This document shows positions 47,056-57,106 of a stretch of 64,000 nt of DNA, in pieces (position 1 is the first letter of the stretch; every line of letters begins with the position of its first letter). A program made the translations under genes and the position numbers. The notes beneath the pieces were generated by a model. It made no database searches, had not been told where the DNA came from, and saw nothing but the letters and a program-made list of their open reading frames with translations. This DNA is from Cyanobium sp. FGCU6 (GTDB lineage: Bacteria > Cyanobacteriota > Cyanobacteriia > PCC-6307 > Cyanobiaceae). The stretch spans positions 49,389 to 113,388 of the forward strand of contig JANWUR010000005.1 in the NCBI GenBank assembly GCA_024958655.1, read 5' to 3'.

Positions 47056-47970
47056 ATGGCGGATCGGTTGCTGCGGGCCACGGCTGCGGGCGGGGGAATC
47101 CGGCTCGTGGCGGTCACGACCACCGTGTCCAGCCGTTACGCCCGGCGGCGCCACGGTCTCTCGTTCCTCACCACCGCCCTGCTGGGACGGGCGATGACGG
47201 CGGGCCTGCTGCTGGCCAGCTCGATGAAGGTGGCCCATGGCCGGGTGAACCTGCGCATCCAGTCCGACGGGCCCCTGCGCGGCCTGATGGTGGATGCCGG
47301 GCGCGACGGCACGGTGCGGGGCTATGTGGGCGATCCGTCCCTGGAGCTCGACCTGGTGAGCGGGCCGGACGGCCACCATCAGTTCGACTTCCGCCGGGCC
47401 ACCGGCACCGGCTACCTGCACGTGGTGCGGGACATCGGCGAGGGGGAACCGTTCAGCAGCACGGTGGAACTGGTGAGCGGCGGCGTGGGCGACGATGTGG
47501 CGTCCTATCTGCTCCATTCCGAGCAGACGCCCTCGGCGGTGTTCGTGGGCGAGAAGATCGACAGCAGCGGCGTGCGCTGCTCCGGCGGCGTGCTGGTGCA
47601 GGTACTGCCGCGGGCGGCGCGGGAGCCCGCGCTGGTGGCGCTGCTGGAGGAGCGCTGCCGCGAGATCCGCGGCTTCAGCGAACAGCTGGAAACCCATGCC
47701 GACCACCTGAAGGGTCTGCTGGAGGCGATCTTCCCCGACCTCGATCCGGTGCCGCTGGAGGCCGCCGAAGCGAGCCAGGACGTTCAGTTCCACTGCCCCT
47801 GCAGCCGCCGCCGCAGCGTGAATGCCCTCAAGCTGCTTGGCCGGGACGAGCTCAGCAGCATCCTCCAGGAGGACGGCCAGGCGGAGCTCACCTGTCACTT
47901 CTGCAGCGAGGTGTACCGGGTGGAGGCGCCGGAACTCCAGGACCTGATCAACGAACTCGCTGTGGCCTGA
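47056..47970 (+). CDS. hslO: Redox-regulated chaperone Hsp33
   Basis: Hsp33 is a holdase activated by oxidation. The protein (304 aa) carries the substrate-binding N-terminal domain ([33 protein letters not shown]) and the C-terminal zinc redox switch: [16 protein letters not shown] and [10 protein letters not shown], i.e. CxC and CxxC. Oxidative stress from photosynthesis gives a natural role. I use the ATG at 47056; a GTG one codon earlier also exists. Confidence 0.95.
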   Translation: MADRLLRATAAGGGIRLVAVTTTVSSRYARRRHGLSFLTTALLGRAMTAGLLLASSMKVAHGRVNLRIQSDGPLRGLMVDAGRDGTVRGYVGDPSLELDLVSGPDGHHQFDFRRATGTGYLHVVRDIGEGEPFSSTVELVSGGVGDDVASYLLHSEQTPSAVFVGEKIDSSGVRCSGGVLVQVLPRAAREPALVALLEERCREIRGFSEQLETHADHLKGLLEAIFPDLDPVPLEAAEASQDVQFHCPCSRRRSVNALKLLGRDELSSILQEDGQAELTCHFCSEVYRVEAPELQDLINELAVA

Positions 47971-48015
47971 AAGCGCCCGTTGCCGGAGGCCCGATGGCCC
48001 CGGCGGCAATGGGGA

Positions 48016-48702
48016 TCAGGCGATCAGCAGGGCGCCGAGCAGGAGCAGCACCAGGGCCGGCAGGCTCTGGAGCTGAAGGGTGTCAAGAGGAAGACCGGAG
48101 GGCAGACCCGGCGCCAGGAGAGCGCCGAGGATCAGGCCGAGGGTGAGCAGGGCGAAACTCCAGCCCACGGCCTGCAGGAAACGGCCATGGCGACGTTGGA
48201 GGTTGAGCACCGTCACGCCGGTGGCCAGGGCGAGGATCAGTTCCGGAGGCGCCGTGGGCAGAGCCAGCATCAGCACCGCCAGCACCCCATCAGCGGCCAG
48301 CGGCAACCACAACTGGTTGCCGCTGGCCAGGCTCAGACGGGGCAGGGAGCGGGCGCTCACCGGCAACCGTGCCCCTGGCAGCTGGGGGAGCTGGGGACGC
48401 GCCGGCAAGGCCGGCCGCAGGGTGGGCGGTGGTGCTTGCTCCCGCTGGGAGGCGGTGCGGGCGGCGCTGCTCACCCGCCCCTGCTGGCGCTCCTTGAGGC
48501 GGTCCATCAGCACGGCGTCATAGGCCGCCTCGATGCGGGAACGGGCCATGACATCGTCGCCCACTTCATCGAGGCGGGCCTGACGGGCGGCCTGAACCTC
48601 ATCGAAGGCGGCATCGTGTGGCACGCCGAGCCGGGCATAGGGATCGACCGATCCAGCGTCCTGGGGGGTGGGGTCCACGGGCTGGTCCGAAGCCTTGTTC
48701 AT
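48016..48702 (-). CDS. CPP1-like (J-like) membrane protein
   Basis: The 228-residue protein has an N-terminal J-like domain (DPYARLGVPHDAAFDEVQAAR...AYDAVLMDRLKERQQGRV) lacking the HPD motif, a proline-rich linker, and three or four membrane spans at the C-terminus. This is the cyanobacterial/chloroplast CPP1 architecture; the plant homologue stabilises protochlorophyllide oxidoreductase during import. A chaperone-like role in chlorophyll metabolism is inferred. Confidence 0.82.
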   Translation of the reverse strand: MNKASDQPVDPTPQDAGSVDPYARLGVPHDAAFDEVQAARQARLDEVGDDVMARSRIEAAYDAVLMDRLKERQQGRVSSAARTASQREQAPPPTLRPALPARPQLPQLPGARLPVSARSLPRLSLASGNQLWLPLAADGVLAVLMLALPTAPPELILALATGVTVLNLQRRHGRFLQAVGWSFALLTLGLILGALLAPGLPSGLPLDTLQLQSLPALVLLLLGALLIA

Positions 48703-48725
48703 GCAGAGAGCGTAGGCAACCCCGC

Positions 48726-48965
48726 TCAGAAAAGAGGTTCACTGCGTCGATATCCCGCCTCCTGCTGCAACCGCCGACGACAGGCCTCAGCCTCCTCGGG
48801 CCCGAGACGGCGGCGGCGCTTGAGCAGCGGCATCTGGGGGGGGAGGTGACTGCCTTCCCGCATCTCGACCAGCCTGGCGCCGGCGGTCCCGGGAGCCGGC
48901 AAGAAGCTGACGTAGTCGCTGCCCCCGTCACTGCGGGGGCGCACCAGCCAGAAGGGGGAAGGCAT
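48726..48965 (-). CDS. Small hypothetical protein
   Basis: The 79-residue protein reads FWLVRPRSDGGSDYVSFLPA, GARLVEMREGSHLPPQMPLL and an Arg-rich helix ending RRSEPLF. It resembles small picocyanobacterial proteins of DUF1651 type, but the match is uncertain. It begins 23 bases upstream of nothing recognisable and is followed by the CPP1-like gene 23 bases downstream on the same strand. Confidence 0.55.
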   Translation of the reverse strand: MPSPFWLVRPRSDGGSDYVSFLPAPGTAGARLVEMREGSHLPPQMPLLKRRRRLGPEEAEACRRRLQQEAGYRRSEPLF

Positions 48966-49042
48966 CGCGGCGACCGTCGAGGACGACGTGTCGAATTATT
49001 GCGCCCATTCTGGCGTTCGCGCCCCTCCCCCCGTGGCGGAAC

Positions 49043-50691
<1,649 letters not shown>

Positions 50692-50695
<4 letters not shown>

Positions 50696-51513
50696 CCGGA
50701 CAGCCTGCCAGGCTGCGCGCCACTGCCCTGGCAATGGCGATCGAGCAGGGACAGGCCGAGGCTGAGGTCGGCCTGGTGGGCGAAGGCTTCGGTCTCCACC
50801 GCCTGCACCGCTGAGGAGCGATCGCGATAGATGGGGTGGGCCAGCAGCTTGAGCTCGGCGGCCGCCGGTCGTCCACCGAGGCCCAGGGGACGCGGCAGGC
50901 GGTTCAATCCGCCCGCAGCGCAGCTCTGAGCCACGTGGATCGCCTCGTGATTGAGCACCAGGGCGAACAGGCGACTGCCCTGATCCGGAAGATCGGGACG
51001 CAGGCTGAGGCGGCGTCGCTGGGGATCCCACTGTCCGGTGGCCTCAGGAGCGACCAGGGTTTCGAAGGTCACCGTGACGCCCAGCCGCCGCAGCCGGGCC
51101 AGCAGGCTGCGGATCGCCGCCCGCTCCCGCTCCCAGCGGGGCGGGTTGCGGAGGATCTCCTCCGCTGCCGCCAGGGTGAGGGGTGGATCGCCGGGAAGGC
51201 GCCGGGCCGTCACCTGCACCCGGCCATCCGGCAGACGGCGCGTGCGGGGCAAGCCTTCGCGATCGCTTTCCTCCAGGCGCCGCAGGAGCAGATCCACCTC
51301 GCTGGTCTGGACCGGGCCCCGGCCCCCTGGCGACCACTGCACCCAGGCGGGGGGGCGGAGCACCTCGGCGGTCGGCACCGTGGAGGGGGAGGGTGCGGGC
51401 GCGGCCTGGGCGGAACCCGTCAGGGCGAGCGCCAGGGCTGCGCCGGCCCACGGCAGCAAACACTGGAGCCGAACGTGGCCGAACACCGGGGGGAAGGCGC
51501 ACATGATGTCCAT
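50692..51513 (-). CDS. Exported HEAIH-motif protein, putative metalloprotease-like
   Basis: The protein (about 273 aa) starts with a signal peptide ([19 protein letters not shown]), then a Pro-rich stretch and a domain homologous to that of 20280-21149: [53 protein letters not shown] (HExxH), [24 protein letters not shown] and LSLLDRHC. Start codons at 51513 and 51504 are both possible. It is coupled to prfC by an ATGA overlap. No named family is recognised; periplasmic proteolysis is inferred from the motif. Confidence 0.75.
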
Positions 51514-51580
51514 CCTGGCGAGATCAGGACAAGCCAGTGCCGGCTCACCAGGATGGTGGACAACGGCCCGTGCACTCCCG

Positions 51581-52708
51581 ATGGCCCCGTCCCGCCCCCG
51601 TCGTCCGACGACACGACGCCGCTCCCGGCCGCTGGCGCGCTGGGTGGCCGCCCGGCGCCCATCAGCCCGGGCGACCACCTTCCTCGCTCCAGGCACGCCG
51701 GTGTTCGTGGGGGAACGCAAGCTGGAGAAGGCCACTCTCCACCTGATCGACTTCGACGACGACAGCCTGCATGAAGTGGTGGACGCCAGCCTGTCGCAAT
51801 GCCTGCATCACCTCCCCTCCCCCACCGTCACGTGGGTGAACGTGAGCGGGGTGCATGACGTGGGGCTGATCGAAGCCCTCGGGGAAGCGTTCGGCCTGCA
51901 CCCGATGACCTGCGAGGACATCGCCAACACCTCGCAGCGGCCGAAGTGGGAGGAGTTTCCCGCCTACGGCTTCATGGCGATGAAGATGCTGGAGGTGGAT
52001 GAAACCGCCCAGCAGGTGAAGATCGAGCACGTGAGCCTGATCCTCGGCGACACCTGGGTGCTCTCCTTTCTGGAGGACGAAGGAGATGTGTTCGAGAGCG
52101 TGCGGGGGCGCATCCGTTCCGCCAGCGGCAGGGTGCGCGGGCACGGGGCGGATTATCTGGCCTTCTGCCTCACCGACGCGGTGGTCGACCATTACTTCCT
52201 GGCGGTGGAGCGCATCGGCGATCGGATCGAACTGTTCGACGACCACGTGCTCAACGACACCGATCAGGTGGAGATTCAGGAGATCCACCGTTTCAAGCGT
52301 GGGCTTCTGGCCCTGCGCCGGGCCGTGTGGCCGATGCGGGAGGTGGTGGGGTCGATTGCCAAGAGCGAATCGGACCTGATCCGCGCGGACAGCCGCGTGT
52401 TCTGGCGCGATCTCTACGACCACACCGTGCAGGTGATCGACATGGTGGAGACCTCGCGCGACACCCTGGCCAGCCTGCACGACACCTACCTCTCAAGCCT
52501 GAGCAACCGGATGAATGAGGTGATGAAGACCCTCACGATCATCTCCACCATCTTCATCCCGCTCACCTTCATCGCCGGGGTGTATGGGATGAACTTCCAG
52601 CACATGCCGGAGCTCACCTGGCCGATGGGCTACTTCGGTGTGCTGGCGGTGATGCTGGTCATCGCCCTGCTGCTGGTGGTGTGGTTCCGCCGCCGGGGCT
52701 GGCTGTGA
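51581..52708 (+). CDS. corA: CorA-family Mg2+/divalent-cation channel
   Basis: The 375-residue protein has a soluble N-terminal domain (VTWVNVSGVHDVGLIEALG, CEDIANTSQRPKWEEFPAYGF), a long coiled stalk helix and two C-terminal spans with the YGMNF selectivity motif at about 335, preceded by IISTIFIPLTFIAGV. CorA imports Mg2+ (and Co2+/Ni2+). The N-terminal Arg/Pro-rich 40 residues from the ATG at 51581 are unusual, so a later start is possible. It overlaps the convergent methyltransferase gene by 50 bases. Confidence 0.94.
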   Translation: MAPSRPRRPTTRRRSRPLARWVAARRPSARATTFLAPGTPVFVGERKLEKATLHLIDFDDDSLHEVVDASLSQCLHHLPSPTVTWVNVSGVHDVGLIEALGEAFGLHPMTCEDIANTSQRPKWEEFPAYGFMAMKMLEVDETAQQVKIEHVSLILGDTWVLSFLEDEGDVFESVRGRIRSASGRVRGHGADYLAFCLTDAVVDHYFLAVERIGDRIELFDDHVLNDTDQVEIQEIHRFKRGLLALRRAVWPMREVVGSIAKSESDLIRADSRVFWRDLYDHTVQVIDMVETSRDTLASLHDTYLSSLSNRMNEVMKTLTIISTIFIPLTFIAGVYGMNFQHMPELTWPMGYFGVLAVMLVIALLLVVWFRRRGWL

Positions 52709-53375
52709 GCTGACCCCACACCTCGAGATAACGATCGTCGAGCGGCTCCACCCGCCAGCCCGCGAGCCCGGCCTCGCGCAGCTGCTGCTCCACCTCATCC
52801 GGCCGGAAGGCGGCATACAGCGAGGCGCGGTAATCGCGCTGCAGGATCGGTGGGGCATCGGCGGCCTCGCGGGCGACGATCGCCTCGAGCTCCCGCTTGC
52901 TGGCCGGCCGCCGCAGATCGCGCACCACCACCCAGGCGCCCGGCGCTCCCAGGCGGCGCACCGCCGCCCAGAACACCACCGGATCATGCAGGTGATGCAG
53001 CGCGCTGTTGCTCACCACGGCGCTGAAGCTGCCGGCCAGCGGCGGTCGGGCCAGGGCCCCATCGGCCAGATCCAGCTGCAGAAAGCGCAGCCGCCCGGCG
53101 GCGGGGCCGGCGCCTCGCTGACGCTCCGCAGCGATCGCCAGCATCGCGGCAGCCCCGTCGATCCCCACCACCTCGGCGTCGGGGAGCCGTTCGGCGATCG
53201 GAAACGTGACGTTGCCGGGGCCGCAGCCCAGGTCGACGATCCGCCGGCCCGGCTCGGATGCCAGCTGCAGGAAGCGCGTGATGAAGGCCTGGTCGGTGAG
53301 CGAGAAATCGGCCTCCGCATAGGCCAGGGCCTGGGGGACCTCGTCCATCAGCTCCGGCTCGGGGATGCGGTCCAT
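52659..53375 (-). CDS. Class I SAM-dependent methyltransferase
   Basis: The 238-residue protein has SAM motif I VDLGCGPGNVTF, a post-I acidic GIDGAAAML, FLQLDLADG (motif II) and the SNSALHHLHDP loop, typical of small-molecule methyltransferases. The substrate cannot be read from sequence. The ATG at 53375 (MDRIPEPELMDEVP) is supported by the length and by position of the fold. It lies 23 bases downstream of the signalling gene's stop on the same strand. Confidence 0.85.
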   Translation of the reverse strand: MDRIPEPELMDEVPQALAYAEADFSLTDQAFITRFLQLASEPGRRIVDLGCGPGNVTFPIAERLPDAEVVGIDGAAAMLAIAAERQRGAGPAAGRLRFLQLDLADGALARPPLAGSFSAVVSNSALHHLHDPVVFWAAVRRLGAPGAWVVVRDLRRPASKRELEAIVAREAADAPPILQRDYRASLYAAFRPDEVEQQLREAGLAGWRVEPLDDRYLEVWGQLTASPGGGTTPPAAGR

Positions 53376-53398
53376 CGCGGGGGGCCCTGGTGAAGGAA

Positions 53399-55726
53399 TC
53401 AACGAACGTCGGTGGCGAAGCTGGCGAGACGGTCGAGGAGCGGCGTCTGGGATTCCAGGCACGGCCGATCGAACAGCCACCCCTGGTATCGGCTGCAGCC
53501 TTCGTCCCTGAGGGCCCGCCACTGGACTTCGGTCTCGACTCCCTCGGCCACCACCCGCAGATTGAGCGAGCGACCGAGTTCGAGAATGGCCCGCACAATC
53601 GCCGCATCCTGGGGCTGGTGCAGAAAACGTCGCACGAACCCCTGATCGATCTTCACCTCATGCACAGGTAGATAACGCAGGTAGGAAAAGGATGAATAAC
53701 CAGTGCCAAAGTCATCAAGGGAGAACTCGATCTGATAATCCATGAGTTGATGCATACGGTCGGCAGCCAGCGCAAGATCGGAGAGCACACAGTCTTCGGT
53801 GATCTCGAAGAGCAGACGCCGGCCACTCAGACCTGTGGTGGCGAGGAGTTCGATCACCGTCTCGGCAAAGTCGGAGCGGAGAAATTCAGGCGTGCTGAAA
53901 TTGATCGCAATCCGGAAGTGATCAGGAAGACCCATTGTTTCCCATGCCAGCACATCAGTAACTACCCCGCGAGTCAACTGCTGACCGAGGCGATGAATCA
54001 GACCGCTTTCCTGTGCCACCGGCAGAAACTCGGCGGGCGGCACCATGGTGCCGCCTTCGGCTCGCCAGCGAATCAGAGCTTCGCACCCCACAGGCTGCCG
54101 GTCGGCATTGACCTGCAGCTGGTAGGCATGGCTGAGGGTGCTGGTGTTGATGGCTTCACGCAGGCGCGCCTCCAATCTGGAGCGCTGATCGATACGCCGC
54201 TGCATGTCAGGCTGGAAGAGCATCACCTTGTTGCGGCCGGAGCCCTTGGCCTCATAGAGCGCGAGATCCGCCTGTTGCATCAGCCTTTCGAACGTGCTGC
54301 CCCTCGCTTCAGAGAGGGCGATGCCGACGCTCACGCTCTGGTGCACGGTGCCGAAATCCAGTGGAATCGGCTCGGCGATGGCCATGATCAGCTTGTTGGC
54401 GTGCTGTCGCGTGGCGGCCTCCGCCGCGGTGGAATCGGTGTCGAGGTTCTGGAGCAGAACCACAAACTCATCCCCCCCGAGCCTGGCGACCATATCGGCA
54501 GGGCGCAGGCAGTTCTGCAGGCGCTGGGAGACCACACAGAGCAGCTGATCCCCTGCCGCGTGTCCGTGGCTGTCATTGAGGGTCTTGAAGTGGTCGAGGT
54601 CGAGCATCAGCAGGGCAAAGCCGCTCTCGGTCCGCTCCCTGTCCCGCAGCACCTGCGCCACCCGCTGCTGCAGCAGGCGTCGATTGGGCAGGTCCGTGAG
54701 GGAGTCGTAGAAGGCGAGGCGGTGCACCTGGGCTTCATGGCGTCTGCGCTCGGAGAGATCCTGCATCGATCCGGAAAAGCGCTGGGGTGTGCCATCGCCC
54801 AGACGGATCACCGTGCCGCGGATCAGCACGGGGAGGAACTGACCGTCGTGGCAGCGCAGCCGAAGCTCGGTTTCGAGGATCTCGCTGCGGCCGCTGATGA
54901 TCTGGTCGAACAGCCAGTCGAAGCGTTCGCGTTCCGCCGGGTGGATGCGGTCGCGCCAGAACGTTTCCTCCACGTCCTGGCGGGAACTGGTTTCGCCCAC
55001 CATCTGCCGCCAGCGGGCGGAAAGAAAGCAGCGTCCGGTGCTGAGATCAAGGTCCCACCATCCGTCATTCGTACCCTTGAGCACCGCCGACAGACGCTGC
55101 TCGGACGCCTGGAGCTGCTGCATCTGCGACGCAATCACCCTGCGATCGGCCCATTGGTCGAGATGGGCCGCCAGCTTTTCGGCCAGGAGACTGAGAACCT
55201 CCAGGCTTTCCTGCCATACCGGCTCCGCCATCCCGGCCAGCGACCGGGAGTTGGCCGCCATCAGCAGACCGCGACAGCGGCCGTCGCGGGCGATGCAGCG
55301 GCAGGCCAGACCATCCTCGAGTTGCAGCCCGAACAGCAGGCTGGCCTGCTCCTGGGTCAGCCTCTGGGAGACCCGTGGCTGAGCGGCGGGCAGTCGCGCC
55401 AGGAGCTCGGTGCCGGCCGACGCCCAGGCGCTCCAGGGCACCGCCATGCCGCAGACGGCGAACCTGGCGGAGGCAGGCAGATCATCATCGAACAGCCAGA
55501 GGGCACCGATGCCGATGTCCAGCACATCGACGATGGCCTCGGCGAATGTGTCTGCCACCCCGGCCAGCCCGAGATCAACAAGGAGAGCGTCGGAGAGGCG
55601 ATTGAGACGCATCAGCTGGCCGATCTGCCGATCGCGCTGGGTGCGGACCGCGATCAACTCCTGCTGAAGCCGGTTGTAGTCGCTTGCTCCAGGCTGCTGT
55701 TGTCCCTGGTGGAGGGTGGGCTCCAT
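53399..55726 (-). CDS. GAF-PAS-GGDEF-EAL c-di-GMP signalling protein
   Basis: The 775-residue protein has a helical start, a GAF-like region (about 50-195), a PAS domain (about 205-335, LKGTNDGWWDLDLSTGRCFLS ... DLSERRRHE), a GGDEF domain (RLGGDEF near 415) and an EAL domain (EALIRW near 550, DDFGTGYSSFSYL near 670). Both catalytic signatures are intact, so it could make or break cyclic di-GMP depending on the sensed signal. It starts five bases after the FIST gene. Confidence 0.93.
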   Translation of the reverse strand: MEPTLHQGQQQPGASDYNRLQQELIAVRTQRDRQIGQLMRLNRLSDALLVDLGLAGVADTFAEAIVDVLDIGIGALWLFDDDLPASARFAVCGMAVPWSAWASAGTELLARLPAAQPRVSQRLTQEQASLLFGLQLEDGLACRCIARDGRCRGLLMAANSRSLAGMAEPVWQESLEVLSLLAEKLAAHLDQWADRRVIASQMQQLQASEQRLSAVLKGTNDGWWDLDLSTGRCFLSARWRQMVGETSSRQDVEETFWRDRIHPAERERFDWLFDQIISGRSEILETELRLRCHDGQFLPVLIRGTVIRLGDGTPQRFSGSMQDLSERRRHEAQVHRLAFYDSLTDLPNRRLLQQRVAQVLRDRERTESGFALLMLDLDHFKTLNDSHGHAAGDQLLCVVSQRLQNCLRPADMVARLGGDEFVVLLQNLDTDSTAAEAATRQHANKLIMAIAEPIPLDFGTVHQSVSVGIALSEARGSTFERLMQQADLALYEAKGSGRNKVMLFQPDMQRRIDQRSRLEARLREAINTSTLSHAYQLQVNADRQPVGCEALIRWRAEGGTMVPPAEFLPVAQESGLIHRLGQQLTRGVVTDVLAWETMGLPDHFRIAINFSTPEFLRSDFAETVIELLATTGLSGRRLLFEITEDCVLSDLALAADRMHQLMDYQIEFSLDDFGTGYSSFSYLRYLPVHEVKIDQGFVRRFLHQPQDAAIVRAILELGRSLNLRVVAEGVETEVQWRALRDEGCSRYQGWLFDRPCLESQTPLLDRLASFATDVR

Positions 55727-55731
55727 CGGGG

Positions 55732-56937
55732 TCAGGACGTTTCCGGAGGCTCTCGATAGAGGGCTGCCAGCGCTGTGGTGTAGTTATGATAGGCGTTACG
55801 ACCACCGAGCCGGGCGTATTCGCCGAAGCCATACATCCCGAACCATGGCGATGTGACCCCATCGGTGGCGAAGGGCAGCTGCATGCGGTGCACCAGTTCG
55901 TCCTTCATCACCCGGTTGAAGAGTCTTCGTCCCCGGGCCAGGCAGTCGGCATGGAACACCGCCACGGGGAACTGGCCAGGCTTCCGCCCGGTCATCCCCT
56001 GCAACAGGCGATCCATGTCGCGGAAGATGAGTTCCTCGTCCCTGACCGTGAGCCACAGGTCGGTGCCGACAGGACAGTCAGTTGCGTAAATCATGTGGCC
56101 GGCTTCTGTGTGGTGGGTGACCACCCTCAGGAGGTGGGCATTGCCGTACTCCTCCGCCAGTTCCGCCGGCAGTGCCTCAGCGAGCGCCCCGATCGGAATC
56201 GTGTCGCCCTCAGTGGCCCCGGGGGGGAGGCCGAGCCACTCCAGATAGGAGGGCCAGGCCGGCTTCCCATCCAACTCGATGATGTGGTTGCCTTCAGAGG
56301 CCGTGACCCGCCGGGGTTCTCCCACAACCACGAATCCATGCGTTGCGCCGGTTTCGACCGTCAGCGTCGGATCCCAGAACCCCACCGCGTAGGCGCTGTG
56401 CTGATCGATCCGGCCATCGATCGCCTGGAAGGTGGCCACGCCCTGCATCTGATCAGAGGACGTGGCGCCGAAGATCACCACCTCGCGACCGAGGACAGCC
56501 TCGAGCCCGGCGAGCAGCTGATCATTGGCGATGTCGATGCCTGAGGCCAGCAGGTAGACCATGCGGACCGGCAGGGGCGCGGCCAGAAGACTGCGGCCCA
56601 GTTCCACCCCCCTGGCATAGGAGGAGGAGCCATAAAGATCGTTCACATGGGCGATCTGGAAGCCCTCGCCACTGATTCCCATCAACACGATGTCGTGGAT
56701 GGATTCACCCGGTCCCTCCGGGCCGACGACACCGGCGCAGGAGGACGCCAGCACCCGGGCCCCGGGGCACTGCTGAGCCACAGCCTTCGAGAGTTCCGCC
56801 AGGTCATGCCCCACGGCGGCGTTGATCAGGATCAGATCGCAGGTGGGCTGCATGCTGCCGAAGGCCGTTTCCAGCAACTCCAGAACCGCTCGCCGTGGAT
56901 TGACGGCGCGGATGTTGGCGGTGTGGAAATCGAGCAT
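55732..56937 (-). CDS. FIST-domain sensory protein
   Basis: The 401-residue protein contains FIST N-terminal (CDLILINAAVGHDLAELSKAV ... VLASSCAGVVGPEG, VFGATSSDQMQGVATFQ) and FIST C-terminal (VFHADCLARGRRLFNRVMKDE, GFGEYARLGGRNAYHNYTTALAALY) domains. FIST proteins are predicted to sense small ligands such as amino acids. It is the first gene of a two-gene unit with the GGDEF/EAL protein five bases downstream, the usual partner arrangement. Confidence 0.9.
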   Translation of the reverse strand: MLDFHTANIRAVNPRRAVLELLETAFGSMQPTCDLILINAAVGHDLAELSKAVAQQCPGARVLASSCAGVVGPEGPGESIHDIVLMGISGEGFQIAHVNDLYGSSSYARGVELGRSLLAAPLPVRMVYLLASGIDIANDQLLAGLEAVLGREVVIFGATSSDQMQGVATFQAIDGRIDQHSAYAVGFWDPTLTVETGATHGFVVVGEPRRVTASEGNHIIELDGKPAWPSYLEWLGLPPGATEGDTIPIGALAEALPAELAEEYGNAHLLRVVTHHTEAGHMIYATDCPVGTDLWLTVRDEELIFRDMDRLLQGMTGRKPGQFPVAVFHADCLARGRRLFNRVMKDELVHRMQLPFATDGVTSPWFGMYGFGEYARLGGRNAYHNYTTALAALYREPPETS

Positions 56938-57106
56938 CCGGCTCAGACAGGGCCCGGCAACCCTGCGGATGGCGAATCAACGCTAGACCCCAGGCCAGCC
57001 CTGCCCGGACAACCATCCCTGGTGGCCTGGCGGCGCCACTGACACCAGGGGTGGTGGCAACGGCGATCGGCAACGGTTAGCGTTAGCCCCCAGAAGCGCG
57101 AAGGCC

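Noticed and set aside
53747..55759. Long plus-strand frame antisense to the GGDEF/EAL gene
   Set aside because: No recognisable motif, codon pattern mirrors the real gene.
56938..57106. Possible cobalamin riboswitch ahead of nrdJ (GCCACTG at about 57036)
   Set aside because: The heptamer is present but the B12-box and the other conserved blocks are absent, and the space is only about 170 bases shared with the divergent FIST promoter.
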